Below, piece after piece: positions 1-8,255 of a stretch of 64,000 nt of DNA. The position numbers and the translations under genes are program-made. The first letter of the stretch is position 1; every line of letters starts with the position of its first letter. The stretch comes from Streptomyces sp. NBC_00370. GTDB lineage: Bacteria; Actinomycetota; Actinomycetes; Streptomycetales; Streptomycetaceae. A model generated the notes under the pieces. It worked only from the letters and a program-made list of their open reading frames with translations. It was not told the DNA's origin and made no database searches. The DNA is taken from assembly GCF_036084755.1 (NCBI RefSeq), contig NZ_CP107968.1, forward strand, positions 7,386,001 to 7,450,000. The letters run 5' to 3'.

Positions 1-376
1 AGACCAGGGTCGGGATCCGCAGGCGCTTCAGGGCACGCATCAGCACCCGGGTCTGCGCCTGCACACCCTCCACCGCAGAGACGACCAGTACCGCGCCGTC
101 CAGGACGCTCAGCACCCGCTCCACCTCGGCGATGAAGTCCGGATGCCCGGGGGTGTCGATCAGGTTGACCGTGACCCCGTCCACGACGAACGAGACCACC
201 GCCGACTTGATCGTGATGCCCCGCTGCCGCTCCAGCGCCAGCGAATCGGTCTGCGTACTGCCTCCGTCGACGCTGCCGACCTCGTCGATGACCCCGGCCG
301 CGTGCAGCAGCCGCTCGGTCAGACTCGTCTTACCGGCGTCGACATGCGCCAGAATACCCAGATTCAACGTACTCAA
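1..376 (-). CDS. Ribosomal protection protein, Otr(A)/TetM-type translational GTPase (5' part)
   Basis: Only the first 125 codons lie in the window; the gene runs off the left edge. The protein begins MSTLNLGILAHVDAGKT and carries the G1 loop AHVDAGKT, the switch region RQRGITIKSA and the G3 motif DTPGHPDF, in the spacing of EF-G-like GTPases. The wording of this N-terminus is close to the tetracycline resistance protein Otr(A) as I remember it, rather than to EF-G. The family binds the ribosome and dislodges tetracycline by GTP hydrolysis. Start chosen at TTG (374-376), with AGAGGA about 12 nt upstream; it gives the usual family N-terminus. A resistance role is inferred: many streptomycetes carry such homologues without a known drug, and the C-terminal part is not visible. 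Confidence 0.85.
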   Translation of the reverse strand, partial: MSTLNLGILAHVDAGKTSLTERLLHAAGVIDEVGSVDGGSTQTDSLALERQRGITIKSAVVSFVVDGVTVNLIDTPGHPDFIAEVERVLSVLDGAVLVVSAVEGVQAQTRVLMRALKRLRIPTLV

Positions 377-440
377 CGAACGTCATGTCCTCTAGATAGG
401 CGAAAAGAACCTTCTGGATGGGCGATGACGTTCCGCGCAT
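330..440 (-). CDS. Short upstream ORF (36 aa) overlapping the ribosomal protection gene
   Basis: An ATG at 438-440 is preceded by AGGAG with a 6-nt spacer, a better ribosome binding site than that of the downstream gene. The ORF encodes MRGTSSPIQKVLFAYLEDMT and continues to a stop 46 nt inside the GTPase gene, in another reading frame. Codon use is not typical for this genome (TCA, CTA, TAT and CTT are present), so it may be selected as a leader rather than as a protein. Ribosomal protection genes of the TetM type are known to have regulatory leader peptides; a similar coupling or attenuation role here is inference. It could also be a chance ORF. Confidence 0.4.
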   Translation of the reverse strand: MRGTSSPIQKVLFAYLEDMTFVEYVESGYSGACRRR

Positions 441-761
441 GATCAACTCCTGGGTCGACGGCTGTTGCCGGGAGTACAACAGACGCCCGGACGGGCCCGC
501 AACCGATTTGCCGGTCGAGCGACAGATTCCGCTTCGGGCTCCGATCGGGCAGGCATCGGGCGCCAAGCGGGCAGTGATCTGCGCTACACACCCCCCTGTC
601 AGCGGTGTGACCAGCACGGGTCCATCCTGCGGAACGGGCATGAACGGGCACAGTAGGTCCGGCGAAGAACCTGGTCGCAGTGGGGTTATTGCTTGTACAA
701 ACGACGCATGAGCCCGAACGGGTGCTGAAGGACAGCGGAGCCAGAGCCAGGGAAGTGTGTC
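441..761. other. Intergenic region between divergent genes
   Basis: This 321-bp stretch separates the ribosomal protection gene and its leader (minus) from the DeoR regulator (plus). It holds a 6-bp inverted repeat CTGTTG/CAACAG (462-467 and 477-482), which could form a small hairpin in the leader RNA of the minus-strand gene, and a palindrome TTGTACAA (693-700) about 60 bp before the regulator start, which could be an autoregulatory operator. I see no convincing -35/-10 pair and no coding region. Confidence 0.5.
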
Positions 762-1523
762 GTGGACACCGACGAACGCCGACGAGAAATTCTTGAGATC
801 GCCAGACGCGACGGGTCAGTGGAAGTCACCGCACTGGCCGCGAAGCTTCAGGTGGCCAAGGAGACGGTCCGGCGCGATCTCCATGTGCTGGAGGAGCACG
901 GTCTCGTACGGCGTACGCACGGCGGCGCCTACCCGGTGGAGAGCGCCGGCTTCGAGACCACGCTCGCGGTGCGCACCACCCGGCTCGTACCGCAGAAGTC
1001 CCGCATCGCGGCCGCCGCGGCCGATCTGATCGGCGACGCGGAGACGGTCTTCGTGGACGAGGGGTTCACCCCCCAGCTCGTGGCCGAAGCGCTCCCGAAG
1101 GACCGGCAGTTGACGGTCGTCACCGCCTCCCTCGCCGTGGCGACGACGCTGGCCGACGCCGAGAAGATCGCCGTGTTGCTCCTCGGTGGCCGGGTACGCG
1201 GTTCCACCATGGCCACCGTCGATCATTGGGCGACCCGTATGCTCTCCGAATTCGTCATCGACCTCGCCTTCGTCGGTGCCAACGGAATTTCCCGTGAATA
1301 CGGCCTGACCACACCGGACCCGGCCGTCAGCGAGGTGAAGGCACAGGTGATGCGCAGCGCGCGCCGCCGCGTCTTCGCCGGTATCCACACCAAGTTCGGC
1401 GCGGTGAGCTTCTGCCGCTTCGCCGAGGTCGGTGACTTCGAGACGATCGTGACCGACGCGGGGCTGCCGTCGGCCGAGGCGCAGCGCTACTCGCTGCTCG
1501 GCCCGCAGGTCATCCGAGTCTGA
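762..1523 (+). CDS. DeoR/GlpR-family transcriptional regulator
   Basis: 253 aa. The N-terminus (RRREILEIARRDGSVEVTAL, then ETVRRDLHVLEEHGLVRRTHGG) is the classic DeoR winged helix-turn-helix, residues about 5-57. The rest is the DeoRC sensor domain with the VGANGIS stretch and the K-rich binding loop seen in regulators that sense sugar phosphates. The GTG start at 762 follows a purine-rich CAGGGA site and gives the usual family N-terminus. It stands first in the same direction as a polyol-type ABC and catabolic operon and most probably represses it, with a phosphorylated sugar as inducer. A hairpin 33 bp after its stop separates it from the transporter genes. Confidence 0.9.
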   Translation: MDTDERRREILEIARRDGSVEVTALAAKLQVAKETVRRDLHVLEEHGLVRRTHGGAYPVESAGFETTLAVRTTRLVPQKSRIAAAAADLIGDAETVFVDEGFTPQLVAEALPKDRQLTVVTASLAVATTLADAEKIAVLLLGGRVRGSTMATVDHWATRMLSEFVIDLAFVGANGISREYGLTTPDPAVSEVKAQVMRSARRRVFAGIHTKFGAVSFCRFAEVGDFETIVTDAGLPSAEAQRYSLLGPQVIRV

Positions 1524-1555
1524 ACCGCGGCGCCCCGTCCGATGTGACTCCCGTT

Positions 1556-1577
1556 CCCCGGCCGCGTGCGGCCGGGG
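1556..1577 (+). terminator. Hairpin between the regulator and the ABC operon
   Basis: CCCCGGCCGC (1556-1565) is followed after 2 nt by its exact complement GCGGCCGGGG (1568-1577). No T-tract follows. It may partly terminate transcription of the regulator, so that the binding-protein gene has its own mRNA level, or protect the 5' end of the downstream transcript. Confidence 0.55.
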
Positions 1578-1630
1578 GGTCGGCCCAGTACGCCCTTATT
1601 CCTGCCCCATCGAATGATCAGGAGAATTCC

Positions 1631-2995
1631 ATGCCCCTCCAGGAACGACGACGTGGACTCTATGTGCGGGTGGGCGCAGGCGCCGCCCTGGCCGCGCTCC
1701 TCGCGGGGTGCAGCGGCGCGGGCGGCGGCGGCAGCTCGTCCGGCGGCGGCGACACGATCAATGTCCTCATGGTCAACAACCCGCAGATGGTGGAGTTGCA
1801 GAAGCTGACGGCGAGCAACTTCACGAAGGAGACCGGTATCAAGGTCAACTTCACCGTGCTGCCGGAGAACGACGCGCGGGACAAGTTCACCCAGGACTTC
1901 TCCAACCAGGCCGGCCAGTACGACGTCGCCACCATCAGCAACTTCGAGGTGCCGTTCTACGCGAAGAACGGCTGGCTGCAGCCGCTGGACGGCTACGTCG
2001 CCAAGGACAAGGCGTTCGACCAGGGCGACATACTCAAGCCCCTCCAGGAGTCGCTCACCGCGAAGGACGGCAAGCTCTACGCCGAGCCCTTCTACGGCGA
2101 GTCGTCGATGCTCATGTACCGCAAGGACATCTTCGACCAGAAGAAGCTCACGATGCCGCCCAACCCCACCTGGGACCAGGTGGCCGATCTCGCGGCCAAG
2201 GCCGACGGCGCCAAGCCCGGCCTCAAGGGCATCTGTCTGCGTGGTCTGCCCGGCTGGGGCGAGGTGATCGCCCCGCTGACGACCGTCGTCAACACCATGG
2301 GCGGCACCTGGTTCGACAAGGACTGGAACGCCAAGGTGAACTCCCCGGAGTTCAAGAAGGCCACCCAGTTCTACGTGGACCTGGTCCGCAAGCACGGTGA
2401 GGCGGGCGCACCGCAGTCCGGCTTCGCCGAGTGCCTCAACAACATGACGCAGGGCAAGTCGGCGATGTGGTACGACGCGACGTCCGGCGCCGGTTCGCTC
2501 GAAGCGGCCAACTCCCCGGTCAAGGGCAAGATCGGCTATGTGCCCGCGCCGGTGGACAAGACCAAGAGCTCCGGCTGGCTCTACACCTGGGCCTGGGGTG
2601 TGCAGAAGGCCTCCAAGAACCCGGACAACGCCTGGAAGTTCATCTCCTGGGCGTCCAGCAAGAAGTACGAGCAGCTCGTCGGCCAGAAGATCGGCTGGCC
2701 CAACGTGCCCGCCGGCAAGCGCGCTTCGACGTACGCCAACAAGGACTACCTGAAGGACGCGGGAGCGTTCGCCGACATCACCCAGAAGTCCATCGCCGGC
2801 GTCGACCCGAACAACCCCGGTACCCAGCCCCGGCCCACCGTCGGCATCCAGTTCGTCGACATCCCGGAATTCATCGACCTGGGCACCAAGGTCTCGCAGG
2901 AGATCAGCTCCGCCATCGCCGGTAAGCAATCGGTCGACCAGGCACTGGACAACTCGCAGTCGCTCGCCGAGAAGGTCGGCAAGGAGCAGCAGTGA
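1631..2995 (+). CDS. ABC transporter substrate-binding lipoprotein (sugar/polyol)
   Basis: 454 aa. The signal peptide ends in a lipobox LLAGC at about residue 29, so the protein is lipid-anchored outside the membrane. The mature part has the fold signature of cluster B carbohydrate-binding proteins (family 1 SBP): DTINVLMVNNPQMVELQKL at the start, FDQKKLTMPPNPTWDQVADL and YTWAWGVQKASKNPDNAW later. The ATG at 1631 follows GGAG with a 6-nt spacer; more upstream starts lack a binding site and would bury the signal peptide. The stop overlaps the permease start (GTGA). Its neighbours, a zinc polyol dehydrogenase and a PfkB kinase, suggest mannitol, sorbitol, xylitol or a similar alditol; the exact ligand cannot be read from the sequence. 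Confidence 0.9.
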   Translation: MPLQERRRGLYVRVGAGAALAALLAGCSGAGGGGSSSGGGDTINVLMVNNPQMVELQKLTASNFTKETGIKVNFTVLPENDARDKFTQDFSNQAGQYDVATISNFEVPFYAKNGWLQPLDGYVAKDKAFDQGDILKPLQESLTAKDGKLYAEPFYGESSMLMYRKDIFDQKKLTMPPNPTWDQVADLAAKADGAKPGLKGICLRGLPGWGEVIAPLTTVVNTMGGTWFDKDWNAKVNSPEFKKATQFYVDLVRKHGEAGAPQSGFAECLNNMTQGKSAMWYDATSGAGSLEAANSPVKGKIGYVPAPVDKTKSSGWLYTWAWGVQKASKNPDNAWKFISWASSKKYEQLVGQKIGWPNVPAGKRASTYANKDYLKDAGAFADITQKSIAGVDPNNPGTQPRPTVGIQFVDIPEFIDLGTKVSQEISSAIAGKQSVDQALDNSQSLAEKVGKEQQ

Positions 2996-3975
2996 GTACC
3001 TCTGTCGGAACACCGTCGCTGTCCCCGGCCGGCCAGGCGCACTCCCCTGCGCCCCGCACGGCCGGCCGGGGGCCGGGTACCCGGGCGCGAGCCTGGGCGA
3101 CCCGCGCCCCGCTGCTGCCCGCGCTGATCTTCCTCATCGCGGTCACCCAACTGCCCTTCGTGGCAACGCTGCTGATCTCCCTCTTCGACTGGAACTCGCT
3201 CGCCCCCGACTCGCGGAGCTTCACCGGGTTCTCCAACTACGGCTCGGTGTTCTCCGACGCCGACCTGCGGGACTCGGTGTTCACCACGATCGAGCTGACC
3301 GTCACCGTCGTGCTGGCCAGCGTCATCCTCGGGCTGCTCCTCGCGCTGCTGCTCGACCGGAAGTTCATGGGGCGCGGCTTCGTCCGCACCCTGCTGATCA
3401 CCCCGTTCCTGCTGGTGCCCGTCTCGGCGGCGCTGCTGTGGAAGCACGTGCTCTACAACCCCGAGTACGGTCTGCTCAACGGCGGCTGGGCCTGGTTCAC
3501 CGGCCTGTTCGGCGTCGACAGCCCCGGTCAGCCCGACTGGATCTCGGAGATGCCGCTGACGGCGGTCGAGGTCGCGCTCGTCTGGCAGTGGACGCCGTTC
3601 ATGATGCTCATCCTGCTCGCCGGGCTGCAGAGCCGGCCGCTCGACATCATGGAGGCGGCGCGGCTCGACGGCGCCAGCAACTGGCAGATGTTCCGCTTCC
3701 TGACCCTGCCGCACCTGCGCCGCTACCTCGAACTGGGCATCCTGCTCGGCTCGATCAACATCGTGCAGAACTTCGACGCGGTGTTCACCATCACGGCGGG
3801 CGGGCTCGGTACCGCCAACCTCCCCTACACGATCTACCAGACCTTCTACCAGGCTCACGAATACGGACTGGCGTCCGCCGCAGGAGTCGTCGTGGTGATC
3901 GGCACCATCATCGTCGCGACCTTCGCCCTGCGCGTGGTCTCGTCCCTCTTCAGTGAGGAGGCGAACCGCGCATGA
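2992..3975 (+). CDS. ABC transporter permease, sugar/polyol (MalF-like)
   Basis: 327 aa with six predicted membrane segments. The BPD_transp_1 region includes the EAA loop (IMEAARLDGASNWQMFRFLTLP), which docks the ATPase. The GTG start at 2992 overlaps the binding-protein stop by 4 bp and the 3' end overlaps the next permease by 4 bp, so the three are translationally coupled. It forms the membrane channel with the following gene. No ATP-binding subunit is encoded in the operon; in Streptomyces such systems usually share the ATPase MsiK encoded elsewhere. Confidence 0.92.
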   Translation: MSTSVGTPSLSPAGQAHSPAPRTAGRGPGTRARAWATRAPLLPALIFLIAVTQLPFVATLLISLFDWNSLAPDSRSFTGFSNYGSVFSDADLRDSVFTTIELTVTVVLASVILGLLLALLLDRKFMGRGFVRTLLITPFLLVPVSAALLWKHVLYNPEYGLLNGGWAWFTGLFGVDSPGQPDWISEMPLTAVEVALVWQWTPFMMLILLAGLQSRPLDIMEAARLDGASNWQMFRFLTLPHLRRYLELGILLGSINIVQNFDAVFTITAGGLGTANLPYTIYQTFYQAHEYGLASAAGVVVVIGTIIVATFALRVVSSLFSEEANRA

Positions 3976-4871
3976 GTACCCTGACCGCAACGGACGTCCA
4001 GCCGGCCGCCCCGGAGCGCCGGCGCACCAAGGCCCCCGTCGAACGCAAGGCCAGGCGGCGCTCCGCCTCGCTCGGCCTGCTGGCGTGGGTCGTCGGCGTC
4101 GTCTTCTGTCTGCCGGCCATCTGGATGCTGGTGACGTCGTTCCACTCGGAACCCGACGCCGCCACCAACCCGCCGTCGATCGGAGCCCCGCTCACCCTCG
4201 ACAGCTACCGGATCTTCTTCGGCTCCGGCGGGGGCCCCAGCCCCTGGCCGCCGCTGATCAACTCGCTGATGGCGTCGCTGTTCTCGACGCTGTTCGTGCT
4301 CGTACTCGCGCTGCCGGCGGCGTACGCGCTCTCCATCAAGCGGGTGGAGAAGTGGACGGACGTCATGTTCTTCTTCCTCTCCACCAAGATGCTGCCGATG
4401 GTCGCCGGGCTGCTGCCCGTGTACCTCTTCGCGAAGAACGCGGGGATGCTCGACAACATCTGGCTGCTCGTCATCCTCTACACGTCGATGAATCTGCCGA
4501 TCGCGGTCTGGATGATGCAGTCCTTCCTCGCGGACGTGCCGGTCTCCATCATCGAGGCCGCACAGGTCGACGGGGCCCGGCTGGTCACCATCCTGACCCG
4601 GGTGGTGGCGCCGGTCGCCGCGCCGGGTATCGCGGCCACCTCGCTGATCTGTTTCATCTTCAGCTGGAACGAGCTGCTGTTCGCCCGGGTGCTGACCAGT
4701 GTGAAGGCGGAGACCGCGCCCGTCTTCCTGACCGGATTCGTCACCAGCCAGGGGCTGTTCCTCGCCCAGCTGTGTGCCGCTTCGGTGGTCGTGTCCCTGC
4801 CGGTGCTCGCCGCCGGCTTCGCCGCCCAGGACAAACTCGTCCAGGGCCTTTCTCTTGGAGCTGTCAAATGA
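3972..4871 (+). CDS. ABC transporter permease, sugar/polyol (MalG-like)
   Basis: 299 aa. After a basic cytoplasmic N-terminus (ERRRTKAPVERKARRRSASL) there are six membrane segments and the EAA loop (IIEAAQVDGARLVTILTRVV). It pairs with the preceding permease. ATG at 3972 overlaps the upstream stop (ATGA), and its own stop overlaps the dehydrogenase start at 4868. Confidence 0.92.
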   Translation: MSTLTATDVQPAAPERRRTKAPVERKARRRSASLGLLAWVVGVVFCLPAIWMLVTSFHSEPDAATNPPSIGAPLTLDSYRIFFGSGGGPSPWPPLINSLMASLFSTLFVLVLALPAAYALSIKRVEKWTDVMFFFLSTKMLPMVAGLLPVYLFAKNAGMLDNIWLLVILYTSMNLPIAVWMMQSFLADVPVSIIEAAQVDGARLVTILTRVVAPVAAPGIAATSLICFIFSWNELLFARVLTSVKAETAPVFLTGFVTSQGLFLAQLCAASVVVSLPVLAAGFAAQDKLVQGLSLGAVK

Positions 4872-5857
4872 GGGCTGCGATCGTCGAGTCCGTCGGCAAG
4901 GTATCCGTGACGACGGTTCCCGATCCGACCCCGGGACCCAGGGACGTCGTCGTCAAGGTCGCGGCATGCGGCCTGTGCGGCACCGATCTGCACATCCTGC
5001 AGGGCGAGTTCGCGCCGACCCTGCCGATCGTCCCGGGGCACGAGTTCGCCGGGGAGATCGTGGAACTCGGCTCCGACGTCACGGAACTGGCCATCGGCGA
5101 CCTCGTCGCCGTCGACCCTTCGCTGTACTGCCACGAGTGCCACTACTGCCGGATCGGCCGGGGCAATCTCTGCGAACGCTGGAACGCGATCGGCGTCAGT
5201 AAACCCGGCGGGGCCGCGGAGTACGCGCTCGCGCCCGTGGCGAACTGCGTCAAACTGCCCGACCACATCAATGTGAAGGACGCGGCGCTCATCGAACCGC
5301 TGTCGTGCGCCGTGCGCGGCTACGACGTGCTGAGCAGCACGCTCGGCGCCGAGGTGCTGATCTACGGCTCGGGCACGATGGGGCTGATGATGCTGGAGCT
5401 GGCCAAGCGCACCGGCGCCGCCAGCGTCGACATCCTCGACGTCAACCCGGAGCGGCTGACCACGGCGACCAAGCTCGGTGTCTCCCGGTCGGCCGCCTCG
5501 GCGGACGAGCTGGAGACGGTGCGCGGCTGGGACTTCGTCATCGACGCGACCGGCAACGCCGGCGCCATCCAGGACGGACTCGGCAGGGTCGCCAAGGGCG
5601 GAACGTTCCTGCAGTTCGGGGTCTCCGACTACGCGACGACCGCGCTCATCGAGCCGTACAAGATCTACAACCACGAGATCACCATCACCGGCTCGATGGC
5701 GGTGCTGCACAGCTACGAGCGGGCGGCGGCGCTGTTCGCCTCCGGTGTGCTCGACCCGGCCGTCTTCATCAGCGACCGGCTGCCGCTGGAGCAGTACCCG
5801 CAGGCACTCGATAAGTTCAAGGCGGGCCAGGGCCGGAAGATCGTGGTGGAGCCATGA
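4868..5857 (+). CDS. Zinc-dependent polyol dehydrogenase (MDR family)
   Basis: 329 aa medium-chain dehydrogenase. The catalytic zinc site is visible as C37 (GLCGTD) with H58-E59 (PGHEF). The structural zinc lobe has four cysteines at 88, 91, 94 and 102 (YCHECHYC and NLCE). The Rossmann fold follows with YGSGTMGLMMLELAKRTGA and DVNPERL, the latter acidic at the end of the second strand, which suggests NAD. The expected reaction is oxidation of an alditol to a ketose, which the next gene would phosphorylate. Starts and stops overlap both neighbours by 4 bp. Sorbitol, xylitol, ribitol and threonine dehydrogenase-like activities are all possible; the operon context favours a polyol. Confidence 0.88.
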   Translation: MRAAIVESVGKVSVTTVPDPTPGPRDVVVKVAACGLCGTDLHILQGEFAPTLPIVPGHEFAGEIVELGSDVTELAIGDLVAVDPSLYCHECHYCRIGRGNLCERWNAIGVSKPGGAAEYALAPVANCVKLPDHINVKDAALIEPLSCAVRGYDVLSSTLGAEVLIYGSGTMGLMMLELAKRTGAASVDILDVNPERLTTATKLGVSRSAASADELETVRGWDFVIDATGNAGAIQDGLGRVAKGGTFLQFGVSDYATTALIEPYKIYNHEITITGSMAVLHSYERAAALFASGVLDPAVFISDRLPLEQYPQALDKFKAGQGRKIVVEP

Positions 5858-6777
5858 CCCAGGACGCGGGGCCCGCACCGGGTCCCGGGGCCGTCCTGGT
5901 CCTCGGGGAGGCCCTGATCGACCTGGTGCCGGCGCCGGGTGAACCGGGCACCTACCGGGCCCAGCCGGGCGGCGCCCCGGCCAACGTCGCCGACGGTCTG
6001 GCCCGGCTGGGCACGCCCAGCTGGTTCGCCGGTGCGCTGGGGGCCGACGCCTTCGCCCGTACGCTCGAACAGCGGCTCGTCTCCGCGGGCGTACGGCTCG
6101 ACCTGTGCGCGCGCTCCCCGCTGCCGACGGCGCTCGCTGTCGCCGACCCGGGCCCCGACGGCACCGGATACCACTTCCATCTGCGGGACACCGCCACGTT
6201 CCGGATCCCCGCGCACGCCACCGACGTCGGCCTGTTCGGCGCGGTGTACGTGGGCGGCCTCGCCGCCGTCGTCGAACCCGCCGCGACAGCGGTGGCCGCC
6301 ACGGCAGCCGCGGCGGCCGAGCACTCGGTCCTGGTGGTCGACCCCAACGTACGGGAGGACCGCGGCCTCGACCGGGCGAGCAGCCTGGGCATGCTGCGCG
6401 AACTGTGCGCGCTGGCCCAGGTCGTGAAGGCGAGCGACGAGGACGTCGCGGCGCTCTGGCCTGCGGCCGACCCCGACGAGACCTGCCGCGAACTCGCGGC
6501 GGAGGGACGGCTGGTCGTCCTCACCCGTGGCGCCGACGGCAGCACCGCGTACACCGGCTCGGGGGAGCCGGTCTCGGTGCCCGCCGTCCCCGTCGACGTG
6601 GTGAACACGATCGGCGCCGGCGACGCCTTCATGGCGGCGCTGCTGAGCCGGCTCGCCGCCGGCGGCGCGGTACCGACGGGCGAAGCGGCCCGCCCGATGC
6701 TGGAGTTCGCCGCCGAGGCCGCCGCGTCCGTCGTCTCGGCGTCGGGCACGGAGATCACCCTGGCCGCCCGCGTCTGA
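5854..6777 (+). CDS. PfkB-family carbohydrate kinase (fructokinase-like)
   Basis: 307 aa. PfkB signature 1 is present (GGAPANVADGLARLG, residues about 39-53), as is signature 2 with the catalytic aspartate in NTIGAGDAF (D257). The length is normal. It likely phosphorylates the ketose made by the preceding dehydrogenase, completing the route uptake, oxidation, phosphorylation. It is the last gene of the operon and is followed by a strong bidirectional terminator. The substrate (fructose, xylulose, ribulose) is not determined by sequence alone. Confidence 0.9.
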   Translation: MTQDAGPAPGPGAVLVLGEALIDLVPAPGEPGTYRAQPGGAPANVADGLARLGTPSWFAGALGADAFARTLEQRLVSAGVRLDLCARSPLPTALAVADPGPDGTGYHFHLRDTATFRIPAHATDVGLFGAVYVGGLAAVVEPAATAVAATAAAAAEHSVLVVDPNVREDRGLDRASSLGMLRELCALAQVVKASDEDVAALWPAADPDETCRELAAEGRLVVLTRGADGSTAYTGSGEPVSVPAVPVDVVNTIGAGDAFMAALLSRLAAGGAVPTGEAARPMLEFAAEAAASVVSASGTEITLAARV

Positions 6778-6804
6778 CGCACCCGGGCCGCCCCCGGACA
6801 CACA

Positions 6805-6839
6805 GGAGCCACCGCCCTCCCCGAAAGGGCGGTGGCTCC
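6805..6839. terminator. Bidirectional terminator
   Basis: A perfect 14-bp stem (6805-6818 with 6826-6839) with a 7-nt loop CCCCGAA lies between the convergent PfkB kinase gene and the GH1 glucosidase gene. The symmetry suits both directions. Confidence 0.85.
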
Positions 6840-6879
6840 GGTCCTGACTGTCGCGTCGCGGACTACTGCCAGGACGGCA

Positions 6880-8235
6880 CTACGCCGCCCGGCTGCCCCG
6901 GCCCGACGTCTGCCGCACGATGTCCGCGTAGCGGTAGCCGCTGCTCTTGACCGTGCGGACCTGGGTGTCGTAGTCGACGTGGACAAGGCCGAAGCGCTTG
7001 TCGTAGCCGTACGCCCACTCGAAGTTGTCCAGCAGCGACCAGGCGAAGTACCCGGCGAGCGGGGCGCCCTTCTCGACGGCCCGCGCACAGGCCGCCAGGT
7101 GCTCCTCCAGGTAGCGCACGCGCTCCGGGTCGTCGACCGTGCCGTCGGCCTGGACGACGTCCGGGTAGGCGGAGCCGTTCTCGGTGACGAAGATGCGCTG
7201 CGCGCCGTACTCCTCGGTCACCCGCAGCAGCAGCTGCTCAAGACCGTCGGCGTGCACCTCCCACGGCATGGCGGTCAGCCGCGCGCCCGGTACCTCGACC
7301 TGCTTGGCGAACGGGGCGATGCCGGTCGGGTCGTCGCGGACGATCTGGCGGAAGTAGTAGTTCACTCCCAGCCAGTCCAGCGGAGCCGCGATGGTTTCCA
7401 GGTCGCCGTCGCGTACCGGCAGGTCGACGCCGTACAGGTCGACCATGTCCTGCGGGTAGCCGCGGCCGTGGATCGGGTCCAGCCACCAGCGGTTGGTGTG
7501 GCCGTCGGCGCGGACGGCCGCAGCGCGGTCCGCCTCGCTGTCGGTGGCCGGCTCGATCGGGCTGAGGTTGTTGACGATGCCGATCCGCGCGTCGGACGAG
7601 ACGGCGCGTATCGCCTGCACCGCGAGTCCGTGCCCGAGGTGCAGGTGGTACGAGGTGTGCACCGCGGCCGTCAGGTCCCGTACACCGGGGGCCATGGTGC
7701 CTTCGAGGTGGCCGATCCACGACGAGCACAGCGGCTCGTTGAGGGTCGCCCAGTCCTTCACCCGGTCGCCGAGGCGCTCGGCGACGATGCCCGCGTACCG
7801 CGCGAAGTGCTCGGCGGTCTCACGGGCCGGCCAGCCGCCCCTGTCCTGGGACGCCTGCGGCAGGTCCCAGTGGTAGAGCGTCGCGAACGGGCTGATGCCC
7901 GCTTCCAGCAGACCGTCGACCAGCCGGTCGTAGAAGTCCAGACCGGCCTTGTTCACCGCGCCGTTGCCGTCCGGCACGATCCGCGGCCAGGCGAGCGAGA
8001 AGCGGTACGCGTCGACACCGAGCTGCTTCATCAGCCCGATGTCCTCGGGGACGCGGTGGTAGTGGTCGCAGGCCACATCGCCGGTGTCCCCGCCGTCGAT
8101 GGTGCCCGGCGTGTGGGAGAACGTGTCCCAGATGGAGGGGGCACGGCCGTCCTCGGCCACCGCTCCCTCGATCTGGTACGCGGCGGTGGCGACGCCCCAC
8201 GTGAAGTCGGCCGGAAGGGCGCTGAGCTCGTTCAC
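6880..8235 (-). CDS. Beta-glucosidase, glycoside hydrolase family 1
   Basis: 451 aa, normal for GH1. The protein opens with PADFTWGVATAAYQIEGA (the N-terminal GH1 signature). The acid/base glutamate lies in TLNEP (E167) and the nucleophile in VTENG (E352); the C-terminus has the SLLDNFEWAYGY motif. There is no signal peptide, so it acts in the cytosol on imported beta-glucosides such as cellobiose. The GTG start at 8235 has AAAGGAAG about 6 nt upstream; longer forms reach into the permease gene. It is the last gene of the minus-strand operon binding protein, permease, permease, glucosidase. Confidence 0.93.
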   Translation of the reverse strand: MNELSALPADFTWGVATAAYQIEGAVAEDGRAPSIWDTFSHTPGTIDGGDTGDVACDHYHRVPEDIGLMKQLGVDAYRFSLAWPRIVPDGNGAVNKAGLDFYDRLVDGLLEAGISPFATLYHWDLPQASQDRGGWPARETAEHFARYAGIVAERLGDRVKDWATLNEPLCSSWIGHLEGTMAPGVRDLTAAVHTSYHLHLGHGLAVQAIRAVSSDARIGIVNNLSPIEPATDSEADRAAAVRADGHTNRWWLDPIHGRGYPQDMVDLYGVDLPVRDGDLETIAAPLDWLGVNYYFRQIVRDDPTGIAPFAKQVEVPGARLTAMPWEVHADGLEQLLLRVTEEYGAQRIFVTENGSAYPDVVQADGTVDDPERVRYLEEHLAACARAVEKGAPLAGYFAWSLLDNFEWAYGYDKRFGLVHVDYDTQVRTVKSSGYRYADIVRQTSGRGSRAA

Positions 8236-8255
8236 TGACTTCCTTTCTGAATCGG

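Noticed and set aside
1487..3013. Long open frame on the minus strand (508 codons) opposite the binding-protein gene
   Set aside because: Low-complexity, Arg/Gly/Leu/Val-rich translation without domain motifs. It is the mirror image of a well-supported gene, as expected at this GC content.
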